From: Agarophyton chilense | Taxonomy: Eukaryota; Rhodophyta; Florideophyceae; Gracilariales; Gracilariaceae | Length of the DNA: 64,000 bases | Assembly (NCBI GenBank): GCA_030374765.1 | Contig: JARGXX010000079.1 | Location: forward strand, 496,001-560,000 | Direction of reading: 5' to 3' | Shown: positions 49,720-62,560 of the stretch, piece by piece | How positions within the stretch are numbered: the stretch's first letter is position 1 | How the letters are laid out: each line of letters starts with the position of its first letter | Notes under the pieces: generated by a model | Told to the model about the DNA's origin: nothing | The model's database searches: none | The model's input: only the letters and a program-made list of their open reading frames with translations | Translations under genes and position numbers: made by a program

Positions 49720-52335
49720 CGAAGGGCTAACTATCTACTAAATAGGGGGCGAATTTCAAAGAAAACTTTCACATAAATGGGAAGATTACATTGTAGACCG
49801 AAAATGGTTTTAACTACTTCAAAGTCGAGATACAACTTTGTCGAGAAAAATTAAAAGACCAAGCGACACGTACACGTCCATTTTCTTCACTTCTTGTGAA
49901 GTAGCACAGCAATAGTCTCTCCTGGATTTATCGAAAAAGTCGGGGTGTAATTTCTAGGCAAATCGGCATGAAATGCGGGGAGAGTAGAGTGGAAAGAGTA
50001 ATTACGACAGTATCAGGGCAAAAGAGTGTGATCAGCCACGAGAGTGGGAAGAAGGAAAAAAGAGATCACGCAGTCAGACGAGCAGAACGTCGGGCATGGG
50101 AGCGAAAGTAAACGAAATATAGAACCCCTATAGATAGACAAGAATACATAACATAAAAAATGACAAAAGCCAACCCCAGTGGTATGTTTCTTGCATACGC
50201 AGGGTGGGTAAGTCTACTGTGTATAACATGGCATAAACTCTGAAAAAAGATTTAGAGCCACAAGAACTCGGTTGGGGAAAATGTTGAGAGCGACAAGGCG
50301 AGATGACCGAGCCACTTTATAGTGTAGATTACTACAGTAAACTTCATACCTTCATAAAAATAACGCCGATACTAAAATTAAAAAACCAAGCAGCAGTGCT
50401 GGGCGCAAACGTGTACAACTCACGTGCAAGACAATTTTGTCGGAAAATGATGCTCTCTAATAAGAGTAAAACTTAAAAAAACGCGCAAGCGGTAAAAACA
50501 ACTTAGACATATGATCAAACCTTTGCGATGGTTATAATTCAACAACAGGATTCGTAGGTCCATGCATTGTACTAGGATGCGACGGAGGCACAAACATACG
50601 AAGCGGAGCTACAGAACAGGTTGTGTTAGGGTCTTCATGTGTTTCTGGTACGTTTCTTATTTCGTTAAAAGAAATCACGTGCCGCAGAACATCTGTCATT
50701 TTTTGGAGAAGTACAGTGCGTTTCAAAAACATATCCTTTCCTATAACGGGCAAAAATGGCGTTTTCTGTACTGTAGAGCCAATTTCTCACCGAATAAAAC
50801 CTTTTCAAGTCAGAAACTTTGTTTCTTAAACATATCCTTTACACGATATAGAGCTTCATTATGACTGTTGTATCGCATTTATCTCGCCAAAAACATATGA
50901 AAAATATTAGATATGACCACAAAGGAATGATCCCAACTAAAATCGCACAAAAACTAATAAGCCCAAAAACTATTATATATTTAAAGAGTTCTGTTTGGTA
51001 TGAATTCAAGCAATTTTTGAGCCGTATTGCATCTTTTTCTAACACAAAAACGCGTAGAATCAAGCGTTATCTGTGTTGTGATAAAAAAATTGCAACAAAA
51101 CTGTATTTGAATGCTAAATGTTCTAAAATATAACGCAAAGTAAAAAGTCAAAATTGGTTAAACTATACAAAAATAAAAAAAACTTCTTTTGAAAACGAAC
51201 TGTAAACTCAAGCGTGCGTTTTATTTTTGACAAAAGGCTCATTAAAAAAGAGTATGAAAAAAGGCATTTTTTGGGACAAAAATGTGAACGTCGACGGACA
51301 AGATTTCTACAATATTTATTAACACGATAATTGCAAAGCGAACATGAGTTTTGTAAGAAATGTTTTCGTTTAAACATCTGAGATCGTTTTTGATGGCATA
51401 CATAAACAAACACCAACTAAAATCCCGTTTTGAAAGCTATTATAGAATAGAAACGTTATGATAAAGTGTTTGAAATACATGTGTTAATTTTTTCTACTTC
51501 ACGTTTGAATGAAATTAGAGTTTTTAGCATAATATTGCGCTTGTACGAAATTCAAATGGTTCGAAAAACTAGATGAATGGTGTATATATCACTGATATGA
51601 ATCACCCATGACGAATTTTCGATGTAAAAGTTATTGAAAACACGTAAAAAGTGCTATATATGATGGTTTATGGGCAAATTAGACAATTCAGTACTGTTTT
51701 TGATTTAAAAAATTGTATCAGAAATTACTGGGACATAATTATCTCTAATTCAATTCATCTTTTTATTGAGAAAAATGCCGAGACGCTTTGTAAGAGTCAT
51801 TCGGGGTAAAGAAGCAAAATTCAAATACTTTAAGCGCGCTATAGAGAATAAGATTGATCAAAGAAAATGTTTTTAAAACAGAATTTTCACTTCATATTTT
51901 TCATGTGTTTTTTCGTTTGCGTGTACTGTTGTCGAAAAGGCAATTCACGAAATTTCTGTGCGAGGGATATGTTTTTGAAACAGACTTCATATGTCGATTA
52001 CTTGCCGTGCTTGGTTGTACTGTATCCGCCCGTTTGAAATACCTTGATGACTTTAGCCGTATGTGAGGCGTGTAAATCGCATGAGTGAATCGCGGACCGC
52101 TTCGTGTATATGAACGTAAGCGACGCACATCGGTCCTACAGTTCCACTCAACCAATGTAGTAATTTAGCTATTGTTTGGACGCAACGCTGTAGAAAGAAA
52201 ATTTTTTTAGAGCCTTAAATTTAGTACGAAAGGCAAATGCATTCTGTGTCGAGTAAGGCCTGCAATTAAGACAGACTGGCCTGTACGGGACCGGAAGCCG
52301 CACGAACTCCCGCGCAGGCCTTTCTCCAAATTGTC
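49720..52335. other. AT-rich region without a recognised gene
   Basis: Short overlapping frames with high Lys/Phe/Tyr content (50562-51416, 51854-52155), as expected from AT-rich noncoding DNA. Possible very old transposon debris. No RNA gene or tandem array was recognised. Confidence 0.55.
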
Positions 52336-52344
52336 TATATAAGG
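52336..52344 (+). promoter_or_regulatory. TATA box
   Basis: TATATAAGG in a mixed context, about 370 bp upstream of the zinc-finger coding stretch. A possible intron (GTAAGT near 52640 to CATATAG at 52700) lies between. Confidence 0.45.
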
Positions 52345-52706
52345 CCGATCTCGGTCGGCTCCGACCAACTTTGGTCAAGTCAGCTCGAGAAAAGTGGCTC
52401 ATATCCCCCTCCTTTGGCACCAAAACTATCTCTTAGCACAGTCGGTGCCTCTCTTGCCATCAACTCTCCTTCTTTTCTTTCTTTACTTGGGGGTTGGGTC
52501 CGCTCCCTACCGCGACTCCGCCGATCTTTACTGCGAACCCGTCCCTCACGTAGGACTGTTCAGCACCTCTTGTTCTTAACAAGACGGCGTGATACGGCGT
52601 AGAGCTCACACTCTACGGCCATTTGGCATTCGTTCAAGAGTAAGTGACTTTTACTTCTCTCTTGGGATTGTGTACAAGTACTGACTTCTGTCTGTCTTGC
52701 ATATAG

Positions 52707-53150
52707 TGCAAACGTCTGCATTTCTTCGAGCGAGTATTAAACTGTGCAAGGTTCCGATTCGGAAGTGGAAGCCGCCAGCCCCACCAAGGAAACCACATTC
52801 TTCACGTACTCTGCACCTTCTACCGAGCCTCTTAGCAACCCGCACGCCTTCCACATCCATCGAGTCGTTACTCAACGTGAGAAACGTCGCCGCCATCCTC
52901 CATCTTGGAAACTCTCCCTGAAGTACTGTGCCTTTTTAAGCATCAACGTGCAGGGCCAGCGCCAATTAGAGTACACCAAGTCTGTCGTATGCACCAAAAA
53001 GCACTAAGACGTGCTTATTACAAAAACACCGACGTCTGGTGCCGTGCATGCGATATCAAGTTCTCCGAAGCCTACGATCTCACAGTTCATAATAAAATTC
53101 GTCTTCATCGTGCCAGGGGAAGGAAGAAGAACAAAAACAGTTTCCAGAAC
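52707..53150 (+). pseudogene. C2H2 zinc-finger protein remnant
   Basis: Frame 52744-53007 reads S-D-S-E-V-E-A-A-S-P-T-K and R-E-K-R-R-R. From about 52905 a second frame takes over with V-W-C-R-A-C-D-I-K-F-S-E, then His and, five residues on, another His. This fits C-x2-C-x12-H-x5-H, followed by a basic tail. Neither frame has a good ATG and they overlap, so either a frameshift or an unseen intron lies between them. The gene is unknown to me. A TATA box upstream and the Harbinger element downstream suggest it may be transposon-associated. Confidence 0.4.
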
Positions 53151-53559
53151 GTTTTTTATATATACATCCAGTCTTTATACCGTGGTATAGGCCTTTACAC
53201 AGTTCATCTATTACATCACATCATTATTCATTTGCCTCTGCCTGTCACATATATATCGGTCATTTTATCATTCGCACTCTCTACCCGTTACACTCCTTCT
53301 TTCTATTGTCCTGCTTTGGCTTCCTTTCCTTGCCCATTCCTGGGCGGGTACTCCGGGCATTCACAACCGTTGGACCGAATCACAAGAAAAGAGGGCAGAT
53401 GTAGGTTTGCGATTGGTTGACTAAAAGTCGATGCGTATTGGGCAAGTCTTTTCAAACAGCAAGCCGAATGGGTCTAATGTCCAAAGTCCTTCGGCTCCTA
53501 GATGACCCTTGCCATGTTCAGAGACCGTCACCATCCAAACCTTCTCGAATAGATTCAGA
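53151..53559. other. Stretch without recognised content
   Basis: Pyrimidine-rich, low-complexity sequence on the plus strand downstream of the zinc-finger remnant. Confidence 0.4.
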
Positions 53560-54805
53560 TTCCTCATCCTCCTCTTCCGACGATTAAACACTCTACCACA
53601 CGGCACTGTTTTTGCTATCATTCGCAGCAGATAGATAGAAATTCTTGCAAGAAAAACCAAAGAGAGGTGGTTCCAGTCTTGGTCATCGTCCAAACCGACA
53701 AATTGGGCCTCAAAAAGGAGCTAAACAAATCGATTTAGAATATATTTGCTGAATCCATATTGACTCTGAACCGCTGTTTTCGGTCTCTGATTTTGAGCGC
53801 CGGTTTGCAGTAACACGAACGATATACGAAAAGCTACGATCATCGTTGTGTGAAACAAATTCGTTTTTTCTTGAAACAGCTAGATGCTAGTGGGAAGAAA
53901 GGCGCAAGCAGAGATCAAAAACTAACAGCTACTCTGTGGCAATTGAGTTCTGGAATTGATCCCGATCATCTCGTATCATTTATTCGACTTCATGAGTCAA
54001 TGTTATTGTCCACAATAAAACAGTTTTGCGCCACTGTGGTACAATGTTTTAGAGAACAGTACCTCCCGAGGCCTTCGGAGTACGGTCTACGAAGAATTGG
54101 GAGTGATTATGCAAGACTCGGTTTTCCTGAGTGTATTGGAGCGCTGGACTGTTCAGGATGAGAGTGGGGAAAATGTCCGGTGGCAGAGCATGGTCAATAT
54201 AAGGGTAAAGTAAAAAGCCGACGATGCGAATGGAAGTAGTATGTGATGAAAAGCTGCGTATATGGCATGGGATGTTTGGATCGCCTGGGGCAAAGAATGA
54301 TATTACTATTATGTCACAGAGCTCTCTCTTCAATGATGTACGAAGTGGAAAATGGCCACCTGTGTCCCCAACAACCAACAAAGCAGGGACTCCTAACGAC
54401 TGGTTTTATTACCTCTGCGACGGCATATACCCGATATATCGGTTCTTTGCGAAACCACATCCTGACCCGACGAAGAAAAGGAGCAAGCTCTACACTGCAG
54501 GACACAGCTCTGCTCCCAAGGAAGTAGAAAGAGTGTTTGCTGCTTTGTATGGTCAGTTTGAAGTACTTGACCGACAAACCAGATTGACAGGGTTAAAATA
54601 TCTCCATGATATTGTCATTTGCTGCTATATTTTGCACAACATGGTTGCTGAAGAGCGTGGCTATAGTGGAACAGCAAAGTTTCGACTGCTGGAAGCGGAA
54701 ATGCAGACGAATGATAATCTGCATAGCAAAGTCACCCATCCTAAGTGCAACTATGAGCAGGCTGAGATTTGGAGAACACTGTTGGATCCAACCAAAACTC
54801 TTTAA
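53560..54805 (+). pseudogene. PIF/Harbinger-type transposase (DDE_Tnp_4), broken
   Basis: Plus-strand pieces: R-R-F-A-V-T-R-T-I-Y-E-K-L near 53800, then G-A-S-R-D-Q-K-L-T-A-T-L-W-Q-L (53900). Next F-P-E-C-I-G-A-L-D-C with a catalytic Asp (54130), an in-frame stop, and C-P-V-A-E-H-G-Q-Y-K-G. Then W-H-G-M-F-G-S-P-G-A-K-N-D-I (54250-54300) with the second Asp and V-E-R-V-F-A-A-L-Y-G-Q-F near the end. These are the landmarks of PIF/Harbinger transposases. At least two frame breaks make it non-functional. The last part (54224-54805, 193 codons) is intact. Confidence 0.8.
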
Positions 54806-54936
54806 CAGGACGTGGTGCTGCAAGAAGCGCTTACGCAGAACTTCTGGAACAGTCATGGCGATATGGAAGATGTGTAGGTGGATGAGACGTATATGTCTCG
54901 GGACTAAGTTGTTCTTTACTTAAAATATGAGACGTT

Positions 54937-55992
54937 CTAGTTTCCATTCTGGTCCACGTTCGACAACGTAAACAGTGCATGCGCAGTTTGATTTTCACCT
55001 TTAACTGCATTTTCAATCAAATTAACTGATTCATCTTCTCCGTTCTGTTGTATATTCTTTGTTGGATGTGCCGCAGCGCTATCTTTCTGTCCAAGGCGTT
55101 TGACAAGGCGCGATTTTATTAGACGTTGAATCTCGTCCTTCTCCATCTCGGTCACACCCGATGTCGCCGTCATGAGTTTGCCGGCCATCTCCATGTCGAG
55201 CCTCTCACGCTGCAGCTCAATCTTTTCCTTCGCCACCTTTGCCTTCTCACGAACTGATTCCGTTAAAATACACTCAATTCTTTCTACAGTAGCAGACATT
55301 CTTTCATCCTTAGAGTTTTCTTTATCAAGATGGAGCTTTTTTGCAGAGATTGTTTCCTCTTTCAACTTCTTCGCTCGTTTGGTCCCCATCGGCTGCTCCG
55401 ATTTGTATTAAACTCTCTGTTCCACCTCCCCAACACCAGCTCTTTGCAAAAGAGTTGTTTCCTTGTTAAAAAATTAAAAGCTTCCTTGAACTTGGAAGGT
55501 TTAGCGATGTCCTAGTTAAAATTACGCAGAAAATCATAAACATGAGATATGGACTTATTTCCATCGCTGTAAATAAGGTCTGCGCAACACTGCATTACAT
55601 TCTCGTTCTACGTTTCCTGTGAGATCCATACCATAAACCCGATCCAAGCACGCTTTAAACCTAATACATTCAGCGTGAATCATGGTCCAGCATTTGCGGA
55701 ATCTGTCGGTTGAACGACCCTCCTAACGCCTACTGTCGAGTCTGTATCTGGTTCTTGGTAGTGTGCTTGAGATTCCAGGATTGCCGCCATCTTTAATGAA
55801 TTCCGCCCTGATACGCCGGCAATGCCCTGCACCCGACATTCTGGAGCCTACTGCTGGATCGGTAGAGACAGCAGAAGCGGCACAAACCAGAGCCAATGTT
55901 TCTGTTTTGTTCCACTGCAGGTTCTTTCCCTTTCCTGCAGTGCTAGATGTTGCGGTGGCAGTGCCATTCTCTTTTGTATTCCCCGAACTCAT
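54937..55992 (-). pseudogene. Myb/SANT-like accessory protein of the Harbinger element, broken
   Basis: Minus strand, convergent with the transposase. The N-terminal piece (55723-55992) has Q-W-N-K-T-E-T-L-A-L-V, like a Myb/trihelix DNA-binding start. In the middle R-F-K-A-C-L-D-R-V-Y-G can be read in other frames. The C-terminal piece (54937-55389) begins M-G-T-K-R-A-K-K-L-K and is a charged helical tail as in NAM-associated proteins. Harbinger elements need such a partner for transposition. Breaks could be short introns or decay. Confidence 0.65.
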
Positions 55993-56687
55993 GTCAGTGG
56001 TGGAAACTGCAGCTTGAGAACAAGGCGATAGAAAACTCTCTCATGAACAAAGTTGGCGTTGTCAGAATTGAGCAGCCGTTTTGTGCAATCTGCAGCACTT
56101 TATATGTCTTATCTTTTTGTTAGCTCACGAAATGCGGTTTGGGTTGTCGGAATTTCCGCCAAAACTCCGGGAACCCTCCTTCCTGCGTTTTCGTTGGCGA
56201 ATGGGTGTGCTCCGCCGATAACGGCGAAGGCACGGCCGAGATCGGCCGAAAAACGACTTACGTCGTCCAACGGCGTCGATGGAGCGTGGCGGTCGCAGGT
56301 GCCGCGGCAGCGGGAGGCACGCTGGACTAAAAACGGTTGGATTTGGTGCGGACTAAAAATTTTTGCGCTGCTTTTTGGGAATTGCGCTCGCCGTTGGGGA
56401 GGCTTTTGGACGAAAAATTGTACAAATCTTTCGGGTTTGGGCTTTGTTCAAGCGGTTGGGAATGCCCTACCAAGAATGTGCAATACACGATTGCCACCTG
56501 GCACAATGCCGCCGGCGCTGCATACTAAACCTCGTCCTTGCTCCACCTCGAGACACTGAGGAGAGAGGAGCAAGGGGGGACAACTTGTGACCGTTCTATC
56601 TTCCTCGGTTCCACCGCGCTTTACAAGCGCATACTAGACACTAGACCGACAGCCCTTTTGCATTGCGTACGACTGCTTCCCATAGTT
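55993..56687. other. GC-rich stretch between the Harbinger and copia elements
   Basis: Open in several plus-strand frames without recognisable domains (56053-56559 is the longest). It may hold the 5' LTR or leader of the copia element; no second LTR copy is present to prove this. Confidence 0.35.
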
Positions 56688-59600
56688 ATGTGCCCAGCGT
56701 CAGGAGCTGTTATGTATTTCACTCCGCCAGACTCGCCAAAGTTTGATACTACCAAGGATCTACAAGAATGACGCCGCAACGTTTGCCGATGGGTAGATAC
56801 TATTTTGACTGCTGCCAAGAAGGGCACCGATCGTCGTTACCAAACAATCTTTGCAAATCTAGGTCTACCGCTGTACGACAGAGATTTATCTAGTGCTCAG
56901 AAATCCGTCGTCGACGGAGACCAGGAAAAAGGAATTGTTGATTACAAGCAAGAGGACCAAGTGAAAGCGGTATGCGAAATTGTTGAACTTGTCGCAGTGG
57001 ACCCTCCAATTGCTGTTAATTCTCGTTTGATTTCTTCCTTCAATCGTGTTAGAAACTGCTGTCGTCGCAAGTATTAGCCTCTGGCTATCTTCGTATCAGA
57101 TATCCGTGGCTTGACTGCCGATCATCTCATGCATGGTGGACTCTCATCCTCGTCTCAGGTTGGAGGATTTCTGGCAATAACGCTACTCAACAATGCATCT
57201 TCGAGTGAGGAGACGTTGAAGAATGCCAAACTACAACTCATATCTCTCGCCGAAGCTCGCATGAGAAGCTGAAGTTACACTGGGGATACCCAGCACCACA
57301 TCAATCTTAAGCGGTTTCAGGAGTCCATAAACAACCTCCATGAAATGTTATCGAGGCCTCACCTTAAGATTTGGAGGCGCGATAATCACAATATGACGGA
57401 GGCAAAGCTTTTGGTAACCAAGGGTTAGATCTATGAAGCGGTCGTTTAGCTCGAGGGACATCTTACAGACAGTCACTCAAAGACCATCCCAACTCCTTCC
57501 ATCAACAAGCTCCTTCAACCTTCCTGCAGATGCCGTTTAAACCTGGATGACGCCGTTACAGTCATAGGGAATATTTGTTTTACCCTTTCGAGCTCTGCTG
57601 ATCACTATACAAGGGAGGATCTTGAAAACATCGTGGGTCAGAAAGTCCACAAACTGCTTTATATACAAGTTCTTAATCCAACCAGAGCGTACTAACTCGA
57701 TTGGGAAACAGGAAGGAGGGAAATGCATCAACCGTGTCTTTCAAACCGGGCAATGCGAAGAGGAAACGCACCGATGTTAAGGCCGGGAAAGGTGGAAAGT
57801 CGTCTTTCTGTTTCGATTGTGGTGATACCAAGCACATGGCTGACAATGAATTGTGCCCAAGTTCCTCATTTCTGACAAAGAAAAGGAAGCTCTAACGCCA
57901 TGGCAAGGATTCAGACGGTAGGTCCACATCATGCCTAAAGTCATGGGTTTGGGGCGCCTTTTCATGTGGTTAGTGATATGAGAGATCCTAACCCCATCAT
58001 TGACATTGGTTGTCGACGTAGTGTGGGAGGCATCGAGTCTGTCGATGCACTATCAATCGCAATGGGCATCCATTTTCACGTTGTAAACCTCGACTGTGAC
58101 CTCTTTTATGACGGTTCTGGTCCAAAATGTTCGAATCCAAAAGTGGTATATGGAACTTCGAGGTTGAAGATCAAAGGACTCAATGATGTGGAAGCAGACA
58201 TTAAGTTCTACATTACGGAAGGCGACGGTCCTTTGCTGCTGGGGAACGACATAGTGTCACGTTCGGACTTCATGGGTTCGGACAACACGCTCGTTGTGCC
58301 CGTTTCTGCCGGAATCTCTCGGGATGACGCAGTTCTGAAAAAGTACGTCCTAGGAGAAGACAATGACCGCCGAACACACTTTTTCGTCGTTCCTTCGACA
58401 ACAGCATCGTTCAAATCCTTCTCTTCTCATTATTCCTTTCTCTCTAGGAATCCTCATCCGATCGCCAAACTATCTGGCTAGAACGGCATGGATCAAACCC
58501 ATGCCCGCCGCTTCGCCACAAAGCTTCACCCTCAGTCCCATCTCTCTACCAAGGACATGAAAAAGCTTTGCAGTCGAGGCGGGATACTAAATCGAACACT
58601 TGCTGGTGAGCTCAAACAGGCTTACAATTCTTGCACTTCATACAAAAGGTCTCGCCGCCCATTACATTCTGGAAAAGTATCACTCAAGAGGATACTGGGT
58701 GAGTTCAACGAGCACCTTCAAGTGGATTTCCTATTCATTCGCAAGTTCTAAAACCTCTCCATTCTGCATATGAAGATTGTATCAGTCGGTCTCTCCGAGC
58801 AAAAATCTCCAGGGTCCGAAGCATTAGAACGCCTACGAAGACATGAGGTTAGTCCCGCGTTCATCCCTTCTACACGAACTGGACAAACAAAAGCTTGGAT
58901 ACTCGTCCTTCCCGGACACTAACGCCCAAGAAGAATCGATCCCAGTCCCTGAAGAACGTAATGATACCGATTGTTCTTCTCTTCCGTTTCTCTTATACGA
59001 AGAAGTCACAGACTTCCCTGGGCAGAACATACCCAACCCTTTGAGTTTCGACCCAAACATATCGGACGACCCAAACTTGTGGTCTCTGCATCCGTTCTCT
59101 TCATCCTTCTTCGCGGCAGAGGAAGAAAAATCGGCTGTATACGCACCCTCAATGCATGTTGGGAACCCTCAACTCTGCAGAGATGTTGGTGACATCTCGC
59201 TTAGGCTTCCTACCATAGGCGAAAATCTATTGTCTTCGGAGCAAAGAATTATCGAGCAGGTCTAGAAGGTCATTGCAGACCAACCAGCCACAGAAGCTAA
59301 TCTCCAGTTCGTCCCGCGATGGATGGTCGACAAAGCCATCGAAGCAGAGAAGAGAAACTACTCTGCAGCCGAGGCATACAAGCCGATCTCAATCAAATGA
59401 CTCCCGCGAAATGCAAATATTATCTCCTCCCATCACTCCTCGTGACGAAGTTCGATGGGGAGAGTGGTAAGCTTAAGCTCAAGTGCCGACTGGTACCCCA
59501 CAGGAATCGGGATTTCAAAAAGGATAACATTCGATCTGACTCCTCTACGGCTCAATTCACCTGCATCAGACTTCTGCTTTCCCTTGCATCTTTACTACAC

Positions 59601-59847
59601 CTCATTCTTGGAAGCATTCACATCTCTAGAGCGTATTTGCATTCAGGCGACCTCAAACGAGATATGTAATTGTGGCCTCCAAAGAGATAGACACAGTTTG
59701 TAGACGAAGTATGGAAGCTACTCAAGCCTGTGTATGGCCTTGTAGAGTCCGGTCGTCACTGGCAGCTGTGCATCGACAAATGGCTGTGCGAGTACGGATT
59801 CCGTACTGTCCCTGAAATGCCACGGATGTTCATATTGTAGAACATCC
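56688..59847 (+). mobile_element. Ty1/copia element, decayed and cut by element C
   Basis: Domain order gag, protease, integrase, reverse transcriptase is diagnostic of copia. Gag: ATG at 56688, a TGA at 56769-56771 in place of a likely Trp codon, and a zinc-knuckle-like C-F-D-C-G-D-T-K-H near 57815. Protease (57966-58481): I-I-D-I-G-C where D-[ST]-G is expected. Integrase (58488-58840): zinc-binding remnant and V-D-F-L-F-I, but most of the catalytic core is missing. RT (59300-59847): C-R-L-V-P-H-R-N-R and K-L-L-K-P-V-Y-G-L-V-E-S-G. The RT stops at 59847, where element C is inserted. Confidence 0.8.
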
Positions 59848-60513
59848 TGTAGTATTCTACTATGTCGGGGAATCCGATGGGTTGGTTTTTCGCGAAGTCA
59901 CGGTTGGAACTCATAAGTGAGTGATGTCATCAAACTTGTGATATGAAACAGCACACTGCGAAGGATGCCAGGAGGCAGGGTACATTAGTGGAACACGTGG
60001 TATCACGAGTGGACTGGCTTGCAACGGCGCATGTAGTGGCGATACACGTGGCTGGTTTTAGTACCCTTTGTAGCTAGACGTCCATTAGGAACCATACCCA
60101 TACAGTGGTTTGGCTAAGTGACTGACCACTGGGTATTATTTATATATTTATTTGGGCACTCACCCTGCACACAGTATATAGTGCACCAGAGGTGAGCGCC
60201 GACTCCAAGTAAAGGAGACAACATGGGCATCATGACTATTCTGTTCCTCGCTTAGGATTCCTTAACCGGAGATCCGGACGAGCTATAATAGATAGTCAGC
60301 CCCCAACCACTTCACGAGCCGTCTCGTACCTACGTCCCATCAACGTTTTACAGTTGCACTGTTCACCCTCGCTGGCGAGTAGTGGCCTTACACCCCACTT
60401 CCAGCTCGCTGGTGTTGTAGCTCTACTACCCCTTTTCCGTCGCCGCAAGCGACCCATCGGCAGTCCGAACGCTGTCGCAGGTGTCTGCTCTCTCCGTTAG
60501 AGCGGATACTACA
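59848..60513 (+). repeat. 5' LTR of element C (666 bp)
   Basis: TGTAGTATTC to ATACTACA. Ends are set by the solo copy at 40883-41526, whose duplication is perfect, and by the fragment at 34502. No TGG-type primer site follows directly; the next bases are GACCGGCCGG. Confidence 0.88.
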
Positions 60514-60634
60514 GACCGGCCGGAGAAAAGCTCACGTGAAGCGAAATGAAGTCCTCGTATAGGTCCGAAAGAAACTTGTTCACCCTGAACTGGTACTCGA
60601 CTTCCGCCTCGCAGCAGATATACGGCACGTCCGC

Positions 60635-62541
60635 TTGGATGAGGGTGCGACAGCGCGTCGCCGAACACGGATCGACAGGACAATGCAACCACCGTTTATA
60701 CCACGAGACGCTGCGCGCGTTCTTACTGCCCCTCCGGAAATCAGGGATCTTAGCGAACCTCCGGGCATCGAGATACATATGACAGAATCTTTGGTATTTT
60801 TCCACAGAGGTCGGAAGAATGGCATGACGCACTGCTTGCGGATTTCGTCCGGTGGTATGGTCAACCCGGCTTAACCGTGGATGTAGAGGAAGTCCTTACT
60901 CGAGTCAACCCTCGTTTAGAACGCCTGGAGGCGGCAGTTCATGTGCAGACTGCTGCTAAGCCAGTCGTGCTGGAAGAGGAAGGAGCTCCTTTGAAGGAAG
61001 GTCGTTCGAAGAAGTCGAAGTCACGACGTAAGAAGCGGAAGTCCGCACGTGATTTGAGTGATGATTCCTCAAGTACGGAGGGTTTCAGTTCCAATACTGA
61101 TTATTCTGATGATTCAGATACGTCAGATGACGACGACAGTGATGATGGTCATCGAAGGTCCCGATCTCGGAAGAAGAACACGTCTTCATTGTTAATGAGA
61201 AAAAAAGGCTCACCTTACAGAAGATTGAAGGTGCTCCCGTGCATGAATCCGCTTTATCGGAAGGTCCTGAATTACAGGTACTACCGTTTGAAGGTGAAGA
61301 GCAAGAAGCGCTCAGGACGCGAAACCGCGAAGGTGAAGGATCACATCAAACGATTGAAGATCGGCCTTAATGATTTAACATTTGATCGGAAAACCCCCAT
61401 TCTCGTTATCGAGTTTCTCACTCGATTCGTTGCCGAAGCAGACACTCTAGAGATGAGTGAACCACAGGCATTTGTGTCTTTACCACACTTCCTGAAGGGT
61501 TTTGCTTTAGAGCAATATCGTTCCGTATGCGGATCATTGGCAGCCGATGAAGGCGGCGTTACCTCATGGCCAGAGGCGGTGCAGTATTTGCTGCGCAGTT
61601 ACGCGACTTCAAACGCAATGCGTCAGGCGATCCTTGACCTAAGGGATGTGACCCAGAAGCCTGAGGAGGGCGAAGCTGAGTACAGCTCAAGGCTTAACAA
61701 AGCTTCAGTCCGATGTGGAAACGTCCACTCAATGGAGGACAAGATTACCTTGTACATCGACGGGCTGGACCCGAGCATCAAGTCGTTGGTAGCTCGATAT
61801 CGAGAGAAGCATGGAAGAGTCTCCTTTTTGGAGTTAGTTCAGTTTGCGAAAGCTGAAGGAGACTCGGCCAGAGCGCGTGGTAGCCCCCGTCGTGCAGTGG
61901 CTTTTGGAACCTCAATGGGTAAGGAGAAGATCTCCGCCAGAGTTAATCAGGGCAGCAAACTGCTACATCTGAAATCTCCAGATAACTCGCGAGATTCGTC
62001 GTTGGCACCCAAAGGGAGTGACTCGCATGAGGAGGCGGTCCATTTAATGGAATATACGGACTCTTCTGTACCTACAGTGGATCTCCCACACTCGGAGTCT
62101 CAGGACGAGGAAGCCCTAATGGCTATGGGGGGCCGTCGCCCTATGTACCGTCCCTACACAGTGCCTCCAGAAGGAGGTTTTAAGAACGGGAAACGCGGAT
62201 GGGTGGATACTCGCACGGCATACCGTTCACAACCTATGTTGACCAACCGTCGTGACAGTTTGATAGGTTATTCATGTTATGGAAAACATCATTTGAGTGC
62301 AGAATGCACGCTTCCTACAAAGGATCTGAGTCGTATCATGACGAATTATGAAGCACTCTCAGAAGAGAAAAGGAGCCTCGTACCGTCGGGCATGTATTGG
62401 AAAGCCAAAATTTGGTTTTCTCAGACAGCAATGCGCCGGATGGACAAGCGGGTTGCTCAGAATGGTGAAGCGTTACAACCCGGAACCCCGGTAAGAGGAG
62501 GCGCCTTTGAGGCGAATAAGCTGGTTCAGCCGAAAAACTAA
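60635..62541 (+). pseudogene. gag of element C (one frameshift)
   Basis: The N-terminal piece (60635 to about 60800) reads R-D-A-A-R-V-L-T-A-P-P-E. A frame change leads to W-H-D-A-L-L-A-D-F-V-R-W-Y-G (60820), and from there the frame is open to TAA at 62539. It contains a Lys/Arg cluster (61010-61050), a Ser/Asp run (61060-61150), the capsid-like part (61240-61860) and a zinc knuckle whose first Cys is Gly (G-Y-S-C-Y-G-K-H-H-L-S-A-E-C, 62263-62304). The 554-codon main frame starts at a GTG, so no proper start lies in it. Confidence 0.85.
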
Positions 62542-62560
62542 GTTAGGGAGCCCCTAGGGG
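62532..62560 (+). promoter_or_regulatory. gag-pol junction of element C with G-A5-C-TAA
   Basis: GAAAAACTAA at the gag stop, as in element A. In this copy the -1 frame meets TAG at 62544-62546 before pol opens, where element A has TTG. Confidence 0.4.

Noticed and set aside
53421..53693. Minus-strand 90-codon frame before the transposase
   Set aside because: Its plus strand reads the N-terminal part of the transposase, so it is a shadow.
60509..60832. Minus-strand 107-codon frame in the leader of element C
   Set aside because: It overlaps the gag N-terminal piece on the plus strand, which has homology to gag of the other elements.
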